A stretch of DNA of 64,000 nt from Dendrobium chrysotoxum (taxonomy: Eukaryota; Streptophyta; Magnoliopsida; Asparagales; Orchidaceae), in contig CM034304.1 of the NCBI GenBank assembly GCA_019925795.1, positions 11,967,471 to 12,031,470 of the forward strand, in the 5' to 3' direction. Of the stretch, positions 56,270 through 64,000 are shown piece after piece. The position numbers and the translations under genes are program-made. Within the stretch, counting starts at the first letter, position 1. The number at the start of each line of letters is the position of its first letter. The notes below the pieces were generated by a model. That model ran no database searches. It saw nothing but the letters and a program-made list of their open reading frames with translations, and was not told the origin of the DNA.

Positions 56270-57720
56270 CATGCATTTATGTCAATCACACCCAATTTGG
56301 TCCTTAAAATGCTGAATGAGTCAAAGACTAGTGGTTTAGTAAAGATGTCAGCCAGTTGGTTTTCAGTTGCTACTTGGTGTAACTCAATGTCCCCTTTTGT
56401 TACATGGTCCCTAATGAAGTGGTGCCTTATGTCAATGTGTTTGGTTCTTGAATATTGGATAGGATTCTTAAAGATGCAAATGGCACTAGTGTTATCACAT
56501 AGAACTGAAATTATGCTAACAGGTAATCCTAAATCTAAAACTTATATCTTCAACCAAAGAACTTGGGCCACACAACTTCCTAAGGCAATGTACTCAGCTT
56601 CAGCAGTGGAAAGTGCAACAGATTTTATTTTTTACTAGAGAAGGAGACTAAAGACTATCTTATGAATTGGCAAGTTCCAGAAGTGCTCTTTCTATCCACC
56701 CTATACCCTATAAAATCAGAATCAGAATATTTAATAATCTCAAAAAGGTGTTATGCCTAGGATACCAGATTCCTATGTTTGGGGTCCCTAAGTGATATCT
56801 AAGGATTCTCTTAACTGCAGTCAGGTGAGATTCTTTAGGATCAGCTTGAAATCTAGAACAAAGATAAATACTAAATATTATATCAGGTCGGTTAGCAGTC
56901 AAGTAAAGCAATGATCCAATTATTTCTCTGAACTTCTTTTAATCAATAGATTTTTCATTTGAATCCTTATCTAATTAGACAGTGTAGCTCATAGGAGTAT
57001 TTATTGAATTGGCTTTATCTATTTTATATTTCTTTAAGATGTCCTTAATATATTTTAATTGATTGATAAAAATTTCATCATCCATTTTCCTTATATTAAA
57101 CCCTAAAAAGTAGGATAATTCTCCCATCATACTCATCTCAAACTCTTTACTCATTATCTTAAAAAAATTATCACATAAAGTTTATCAGAAGATCTAAAAA
57201 ATATATCATCAACATAGAACTAGATAATGAGTAGATCATCTCTTACTTTCCTAAAAAAAGGGTGGTATCTACGCTCCCCTTAACAAACTCTCTTTCTAGT
57301 AGGAATGTGTTAAGCCTCTCATACCAAGCTCTGGGTGTCTGTTTCAATCCATATAAGGCCATTTTTAATTTATAAATATGATTTGAATATTGGAAACTCT
57401 TAAAACTTGGGGGTTTCTCTACAAAGACATCTTCTTTTATTACCTCATTTAAAAAGGCACTCTTGACATCTATTTGAAAAAGCTTAAATCCCTTATAACA
57501 GGCAAATGCTAGTAGCACTTTAATGACTTCTAATCTAGCTACAGGGATAAAGTTCTCCTCAAAATCAATCCCTTCTATTTGGTTGTACCCCTTAGCCACC
57601 AATCTTGCCTTATTCCTAACCACCACATCAGAATCATTCATTTTATTCTTAAAGACCCATTTGGTTTCTACTATACTTTGATTCTTAGGTCTTCTACTAA
57701 CTCCCAAACATCATTCCTTA
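56270..57720 (-). pseudogene. Copia reverse transcriptase and RNase H
   Basis: RT begins near 57707: VETKWVFKNKMND, KARLVAKGYNQIEGIDFEENF, FQIDVKSAFLNEVIKEDVFVEKPP, and MALYGLKQTPRAWYERL (57300-57350). After a shift, the catalytic box FYVDDIFF is readable at about 57190-57215. RNase H follows in pieces, including the LTANRPDIIFSIYLCSRFQ linker (56845-56905), STAEAEYI (about 56600) and a C terminus with ADIFTKPL (about 56320-56345) and LGVI near 56290. Multiple stops break it. Confidence 0.9.
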
Positions 57721-57987
57721 CAAATTGGTTAAGTTCTTCTTACATAACTAAGATCCAAAATTCATCAGAAAGTGCTTGATTAATGTTGGTGGGTTCAGTC
57801 ATTGAGATAAAGGCAGAATGGTTTATTTCCTTCCTAAGTCCATGCCTAGTTCTAACACCTTCAGAAGGGTCTCCTAAGATCAGTTCTTTAGGATGACTCG
57901 AAGAATATCTCCAGTCTCTAGGCAATGAGTTTTGAGGCTCTACCGTTACCTCCAAATTTGCATTTTCTACTCCTTGAATAATCTCTC
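57721..57987 (-). other. Integrase-RT linker
   Basis: Short frame with SLPRDWRYSSSHPKELILGDPSEGVRTRHGL, the usual copia linker between integrase and RT, interrupted at 57955. Confidence 0.6.
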
Positions 57988-59290
57988 CTACCTCCTCTTC
58001 TTCCTCAACTCTAGACTCCTTAGGATCAGATTCACAAATACCACATGAGTAGTCTCTTCCACCACCAATGTCCTCTTGTTAAACACCCTAAAGGATTTCC
58101 CCACACTTGAATGTCCTAAGAACACTCCTTCATCAGATTTTGGGTCAAATTTTCCTAAGGATAATTTTTCATTGTTAAGAATGAAAACCTTATAGCCAAA
58201 GACATGGAGGTGGGATAGGTTTGGTGTTCTACCCTTAATAATCTCATAGAGTGTCTTATTTAGTTTGGATTTAACATTCACCCTATTCAACACATAACAG
58301 GATGTATTCACCACTTCTGCCCAAAAATATTTTTGAAGTGAATACTCTGCAAGCATGGCTCTGGCTACTTCCACTAAGGTCATATTCTTCCGTTCAGCTA
58401 CTCTGTTTTGCTGAGGGGTCATAGGAGCTGAAAAGTTATGGCTAATCCCTTGCTTCTTACAGAATATTACAAATCTCACATTCTCAAACTCTCCACCATG
58501 ATCACTATGGATGGTCAAGATCTCACAACCTAACTTCTTCTGAATCCAAGTGGAGAAGATTTTAAATTCATCAAATGACTCAGTTTTATGTGACAAAAAT
58601 CTAATCTAGGTGAACCTTGATTAGTCATCAATAATCATAAATCCATAGACTTTTTCCCCTAAGCTGGCCGTGCTAATGGGTTCAAACATGTGAAGGACTT
58701 TTAAAGGTCTAGAGGTGTTGATGTCCTTAATGGAGTGAAAAGAGGATTGGACTTGCTTTCTTAGTTGACAGGCATCACACAGGTGGTCCTTAGTGAACTT
58801 AATCTTGGGGACTCCTCTAATTAGGTCCTTTTAGGTGACTCTTCTAAAGGTTTTCATACTAGCATGACATAACATCATGTGCCACAGCCAAGACTCATCA
58901 GCAGCCATTTTTAAGCAAAATAAAGCAGCACATTCAATGTTATTTAAATCAAGCATATAGACATTGATCCTCTTGTCTTGTAAAATAGTGTTATTATTTA
59001 AGCTGACAATACAAGTATTTGCTAGGAACTTGATGCTGAACCCTTTATCACAGAGTTGGCTGATGCTGAGCAAGTTATGTTTCAGTCCATCTACAAGCAA
59101 AACATTTTCAATCAAAAGATTCTTTGAGTTTCCGATTATACCTGCACCCACCACTTTTCTGGTGGTGTTGTCTCTAAGAGTGACCTTACCTCCAGCCCTG
59201 ACCTCCAGTGAAATGAATTAATTTGCATCTCCAGTCATATATCTTGGGTTCCTAAATTTGACGTTTGATAATTTTGTAGGGGTGCTCTCA
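57988..59290 (-). pseudogene. Copia protease remnant and integrase
   Basis: From the 5' side: YMTGD and the LLSISQLCDKGFSIKF protease tail (59040-59260), where the DSG active site is not recognisable. Then the GAG-pre-integrase finger (LWHMMLCHASMKT...CDACQL). In the core the usual LHxDLFGP reads LHMFEP, so the first catalytic Asp is deleted. IHSDHGGEFEN (about 58510) and QNRVAERKN (58390-58420) keep the second Asp and Glu. LHVFGYKVF and DEGVFLGHS complete the C terminus. Stops occur near 58620, 58660 and 58830. Confidence 0.88.
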
Positions 59291-59706
59291 CATAAGTTCT
59301 TATGAGAGCATGTGGTTTTCTTATGGAAAGAAGAATACAATGCATATATGTTATGCTGTGAATCATGCAATTTGGGCCTTCACACCCAATATGTAATACA
59401 GTGAACCGTGCAAGTATAGGAGATATGTCCTAACATGCCACAAGAAAAATATCTAACACCAGGAAAAGGGTTAACTAATCTACGTTGGTGATAGTACCTC
59501 TTTATAGGTTTGGATGATACATGCTTTGATGATTTTAAATGAGATTCTTCAGGTGGTGGAGGTTTATAAATTGTATAAATGTAGGAGGTGTTTCATTATT
59601 CTCAAATGCACTAATTTTTACACTTAAAATTCATTTTCTTTTTTAAGGCTTGCAATTTCAAATTTTAATGCATGCTCACTATTATCTAAATCCAATGCCA
59701 TGTTGT
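59291..59706 (-). pseudogene. Degenerate gag-protease junction
   Basis: AT-rich, with Cys/His-containing scraps (CEGPNCMIHS type near 59365-59395) but no continuous frame. It presumably covers the second zinc-finger region of a Sirevirus Gag. Confidence 0.4.
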
Positions 59707-61018
59707 CTAGTTCCTTAAATGCTTTTCTAAATCAGCATGTGATATTTTCAATGAATCATGCTCAATAATCAATTCAGAATGCTTTTTATTCAACTCATCA
59801 AATTCATCGAGTAATGATATATAATTGCTATTATTTATAGAATGATCATTAAGTAAAACTTCATGCTCTTTTTGTAAGCTTAAGAATTTCAATTTCAGAC
59901 TAGCATGCATTTTCTTAAGCTTTCTATATGATGAATAGATTTTCTCAAAAATATCAAGTAATTGGTCATAGGTCAGTTCACATACCTCTTCTTGATCAGA
60001 CTGACCAAGATCTTCATCCGCCATCAGACACAAGTTTATAGTTTCCTCTTCAGTTTTAGTCTCCGAGGAGTCGGATGTAGAATCCTCCCAGAAAGCCTTT
60101 TGAATCTGCTTCTTAGCCTTCCTGAACTTGAGTTTCTCCTCACCCTTCTCCTTGCTTGGGTGAGCCTTAAGTGTAGGATAATCAGCTGTTATATATCCTG
60201 GCTTCCTGCATTCAAAACAAACTATATCAGAAAAAACTTTAGAATTTTTTCTAGACTTACCATTATTCCATTTCTGATAGTTCTTGTGTTTCTTCCTTAG
60301 AAAGCTTTTAAATTGCCTAGTGATTAAGGCAACACATCGCTTTCGGACCTGGAAGAATCAGTCTTCATATCGTTGGCCTTCAGTGCCACAGTCTTCTCTT
60401 TGTTCTTCTCACCTACATCAAGCTACCTTTGGTTCACTCCTTGCTCATAAGCAATTAGTGATCCAAGTAAGTTATCAATAGAATAATTATTCAAATCCTT
60501 AGATTCAGTGATAGCAATTATCTTAGCATCATAAAAAGACGGCAAACATCTCAAGATTTTGTTAACTTTTTCATAGTTAGTGAGTTCTCTTCATAGAGCA
60601 TGCAGAGAGGTGATAATCTGTGTGAATCTAGTATACATTTCAGATATAGACTCACTAGGTTTCATGCGAAAGAGTTCGTAGTCGTTAAGCAAAATGTTCA
60701 ACCTAGATTGTTTAACTTCTAATATGCCTTCATAAGTAATACATAATTTATCTCAAATTTTTTTACCAGTTATGCAAGTAGAGACACACATGTAATCCTC
60801 AGATTTTAATGCACAGAAAAAATAGTTCAAGCATTTTGCATTCAATTATGCTTAGTCACGATCATCAAATGTCCATTAAAAAGGTGGACATGCGAGTTTT
60901 CCAGAAATCAAAAGGTATGTTATCAAAAAAGGGTAGTCTAGTAATGGAATATCCTTCCACTGTGTTTCTATTACCAAAGTTAGCCATGGATCAAATTCAA
61001 AAGTTTTTCAAAACTTGA
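59707..61018 (-). pseudogene. Copia gag: UBN2 domain, zinc knuckle, coiled coil
   Basis: From 61018 downward, in broken frames: the gag UBN2 domain with SRLNILLNDYELFRMKPSES (about 60650-60710), a MYTRFTQII stretch, KILRCLPSFYDAKI and NYSIDNLLGSLIAYEQGV. The knuckle near 60190-60225 reads CFECRKPGYITADY, with His and last Cys lost. The C-terminal 59707-60033 segment (ADEDLGQSDQEE, then heptad-rich LKFLSLQKEHEVLLND) is a coiled coil of the sort found in Sirevirus Gag. Confidence 0.82.
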
Positions 61019-61029
61019 TTTTATGAATC

Positions 61030-61043
61030 CCCCTTTGATACCA
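61030..61043 (-). other. Primer-binding site (initiator tRNA-Met type)
   Basis: Minus strand TGGTATCAAAGGGG, two bases after the 5' LTR end. Copia elements commonly use TGGTATCA complementary to initiator tRNA-Met. Confidence 0.85.
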
Positions 61044-61045
61044 CA

Positions 61046-62853
61046 TGAAAGTTTGTTAGGGATGTTAAGCCCTTATGAACTAGCCCGAGGCTAACCAAGA
61101 GGGGGGTGAATTGGTAGCTTAAAAAATTCTTAAGCAAAAATAATTTTGAAAATTTTTTTGAATGTTTTAAAATAATTACAATTTCTCGATGATGTGCAGA
61201 TGTTTAATAAAATAAAATAATAACAACAATCACATGATCATCAACAGAAAAGTAAAGTGCAGAAAATAATCAGAAAGAGCACACCATATTTTATAGTGGT
61301 TCAGTCAACTTCACCTAAATCCACTCCCCGGAGCCTCCTCTCTAGGTATTGTACTAAAACTAAGAGACTCTCCTTCTGCTCCCCCAGTAAGGCAGAGAAG
61401 CCTTTACAAAATGCTTTTTCACCAACTCAATGAGGCAGAGAACCCAGACTCCTTTTACTTCCTCCTGAAGCAGGTAGAGAACCTTACCTCATTTTTCTTC
61501 CTCCTGAAGCAGGCAAAGTACCTGATCTTCTTGTAGATGATCCTTCCTTCAGAGACACCAAAAGATAAGAGACAATGATCGGAGAAGATAACTCAGATCC
61601 TTTCATGGAGCAATCTTTGTGAACACCTCACAAACTCCCTCTCACAAGATCCTCTCTCTCTCCCAAGCTCTCTCTCTCTCTCTCCTTCACAAGGTTCTCA
61701 TAGGAAAGGATAGTGGCAAAAGATCTCAACAGTAGAATGAAAGAGATCTTAAATAGGAGGGCTAAAAAATTATCCTAAATTTCAACTAGCCATTAAAGAT
61801 CATCCAAGACGATCCTTAGATCATCCTGTACAATCAGTGTAAATCAACCCCTTTTGGCCTGGACGATCTGGTTCCTCTGGATGATTAGAAGATAAAATCT
61901 ATTCAGATCATTTGGGATGATTCTACGATCATCCTGGATGATTAGTTCAAATCAGGAATATCGTCTAGAAGATAGTTTGGGACATCCAGGAGAAAAGCCT
62001 GGATGATCAAAGGAAAATGACTTGATCATCAAGGATGATATGTAGATCGTCCTATATGATTAGTTCAAAATTGCTCAAAATCGTTCAGCACACTATTCGG
62101 GTCATACAGGTCAACCATGCTGGATGATTTCAATATGACTTGATCATCCAGGATGATATTGATATCATCTCAGATGATTAGTTCAAAAACATGAATATCA
62201 TCCGGCACACTGTTCGTGTCATCCAGGTGAAATGTACTGGACGGTCAGGATTTCTAATTAATCATCCAGGATGATATGATTGAATCAATCAAATCTTAAT
62301 TACTTTCCTTAATCACCTGACTAATTTAGGCATGATTGTAATAAATCATCCAGGATGATACACTATCGTACGGGATGATTAGACCAAAGTTCTAAAAATA
62401 AAAACTTGTCTAACTTAGCCTGGCGGCTAAAAATTTCTAATTTAAGCATATCATCCTATACGATGGGTGTATCATCTAGGACGATCTTCTTAATCAGACT
62501 GACTTAACATGGCTATCCTAATTAGGGTTTTTATTTTTAATGGATCGTCCATGACAATATATGTATCATCTAGGACGATATAAATAAAATTTGAATAGAA
62601 ACTCTAAATCACTAAAACTCTCCCCCTGAGTGTATGTATACAAGGTTACTTAGCTTGGGGATCCATTACATTACACTTGACTCAAGAAAGGTGAAAAAAA
62701 ATTATATTGAACCTGAAACACAACAGACTAACTCGATCTTGACCTAGCTTGAATTGTAATTAATCTTGTAAACCTGAAAGATTAGGCACTCAAACAGAAA
62801 CAAAAATGTTTGTTATCATCAAAATCATAATCCTTGAATCCAGATTCGTAACA
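61046..62853 (-). repeat. 5' LTR of Sirevirus element
   Basis: Minus strand TGTTACGAATCTGG...AAACTTTCA. It contains the palindrome cluster 61790-62590 and a CT-rich run at 61648-61683. It is a direct repeat of 51252-53088. Confidence 0.9.
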
Positions 62854-63100
62854 ATCTTCCCCTTTTTGATGATGGCAAACATTTGTTATTAATTCCAAAT
62901 TTAGTAAATAAATAATAAAGCAATGAAAACTAAGAAGTGTAATTTATATTAGCCAGGTGAATAGTACAAGAACACTGAACATTGATAAAACACTGAGCAT
63001 TGATAATTCAACCAGTACAAGACCCAGAACACAAACTAACATAAGCTACTCCCCCTTTTAACATCTCAAAAAGGGGAAAATAGCATACAGAAGCATAAAG
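62854..63100 (-). mobile_element. 3' internal end of a second Sirevirus unit
   Basis: Homologous to 53089-53335, i.e. the internal DNA next to the 3' LTR, including the PPT (AAAAAGGGGAAGAT at 62854-62867) and the secondary tract (AAAAGGGGGAGTAG near 63047-63060). Its position outside the 5' LTR implies a former LTR-internal-LTR-internal array. Confidence 0.75.
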
Positions 63101-64000
63101 AGCTTCCCTTTGATTGGTACTTAAACTATGAAAATAAATTTGCTAAGCAAGTTTAACACCATCAAATTGGGTTAGAGGTGAAGCTTAATAATTCAAATAC
63201 CTTTGAAATAAGAAATATTAAAAATAAATATCAAGATTAGGTGTTGGCTTTGCTACTTTGTGTTCATTCGATGATGATGAATATTGCTTTGTCATACCAA
63301 ATAATCTAGAGTCTGACAGTCCCTTTTTAGTAAATGTTAAAATCTTTAATGAACTCTATTTAGAAACTTCAAATGATCTGGATGACTCTCAAGTTAGGGA
63401 TGTACCTCTAGAACATGAAGAGGAGATTAAATCAACCATTGATGCTTTTGAAAGAAATAAATATGGGTAATGAAGAAAATTCTCATCTTATTTTATAAGT
63501 TCTTCATTAAATCAGGATGAGGCAAATAAAATGATCAAATTACTCAAGGAAATTAAGGACTATTTTGCTTCAAGTTATGAGAAAATGCTCGGATTATCTC
63601 CAGATATAATAGTCCACAACTTAGAAATTCAACCATGAATGGTTCCAATCAAATAAGCACCTCGACGAATGTGGTTTGATGTTGAACAACAAGTCATATC
63701 AAAAGTTAAAAAGGTAATCAAAGATAGTTTTACTAGGGAAGAGAAATATCTAACTAGTTAGCTAACATTATCTCAATCAAGAAAAAGAATAGTCAAATCA
63801 TGTTCATATTGATTTTAGAGATCCAAACAAAGCTTATCCTAAAGATGAGTTTTCACTTCCTATACAGAACTTATGGTTGATATTGCTTCCTTTCATGCAA
63901 TATTTTTCTTTATGGATGCCTCATCTGGATACAACCAAATAAAAATGGCCCCTGAGGATGAGAAGTATACAGCTTTTAGAATACTGATAGGAGTCTATAA
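63101..64000 (+). pseudogene. Tat-type gypsy pol fragment (protease-RT region), cut by window end
   Basis: A 70-codon acidic frame (63258-63470) is followed by YFASSYEKMLGLSPDIIVHNLEI (63561-63630). This matches YFAWNYTEMSGLNPDVAVHKLAI in the giant element (about 20964-21030). Further decayed RT motifs are TREEKY (about 63733), a HIDFRD block (63815-63835), FMDASSGYNQIKM split by a shift (about 63913-63950), and EDEKYTAF (63955-63978). Many stops. Confidence 0.75.

Larger units (their letters stand above)
51252..62853 (-). mobile_element. Sirevirus-type Ty1/copia element (11.6 kb, reverse)
   Basis: Minus-strand order is 5' LTR (61046-62853), PBS, gag with coiled coil, protease, integrase, RT, RNase H, long non-coding DNA, an additional ORF, PPTs, 3' LTR (51252-53088). 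Copia domain order, the large coiled-coil Gag, an ORF beyond pol, repeated PPTs and palindrome-rich LTRs all fit Sireviruses. Numerous stops and shifts make it inactive. Confidence 0.9.

Noticed and set aside
62854..63100. Counting this stretch as part of the 5' LTR
   Set aside because: The PPT-LTR junction TGTTG at 53088 and 62853 fixes the LTR edge; the extra homology is interior DNA of a second unit.

Overview
The window is nuclear DNA of a flowering plant with a large, repeat-rich genome. It consists almost entirely of plant LTR retrotransposons (Ty3/gypsy Athila and Tat/Ogre types, Ty1/copia Sirevirus type) and one plant L1-type LINE. I see no intact host gene, tRNA, rRNA or CRISPR. A monocot such as an orchid would fit the LINE protein style, but that is a weak impression.

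Left part (1-44.4 kb) is a nest. An Athila-type remnant (1-3420) is followed by a LINE on the minus strand (3437 to about 44400). The LINE reverse-transcriptase frame is split at a CATAC target duplication (5954-5958 and 41228-41232) by a solo LTR of an Ogre-like family lying in reverse (5959-41227). That solo LTR is itself split at an ACCAT duplication (8287-8291 and 35908-35912) by a complete, forward, 27.6 kb Ogre/Tat-like element (8292-35907). The big element has 6.6-6.7 kb LTRs, a primer-binding site, a Pro/Arg-rich ORF continuous with gag, a protease, RT, a worn first RNase H, a second plant-type RNase H, an integrase, and a 4.9 kb 3' non-coding region built of hairpins and tandem arrays. 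Its coding part carries eleven nonsense codons, all explicable by C-to-T or G-to-A change, and about three frameshifts.

Middle (44.4-51.2 kb): an LTR relic recognised by a conserved hairpin, unrecognised AT-rich DNA with small tandem duplications, a Sirevirus-type solo LTR (47502-49185, TSD CTTTA), and a TC microsatellite.

Right part (51.2-64 kb): a minus-strand Sirevirus-type copia element (51252-62853) with two LTRs, PBS, PPTs, decayed gag and pol, a post-pol ORF and many short palindromes. The first ~250 bp outside its 5' LTR repeats the interior next to its 3' LTR, so it was once a head-to-tail array. The window ends in a decayed Tat-type pol.

The most interesting signals are in non-coding parts: a hairpin near the LTR poly(A) signal whose stem changes by compensating pairs between three families; a 3 x 290 bp array with three co-varying hairpins; a post-pol module shared by the gypsy Ogre-like element and the copia Sirevirus; and 20 W-box cores packed in 475 bp upstream of a TATA box.
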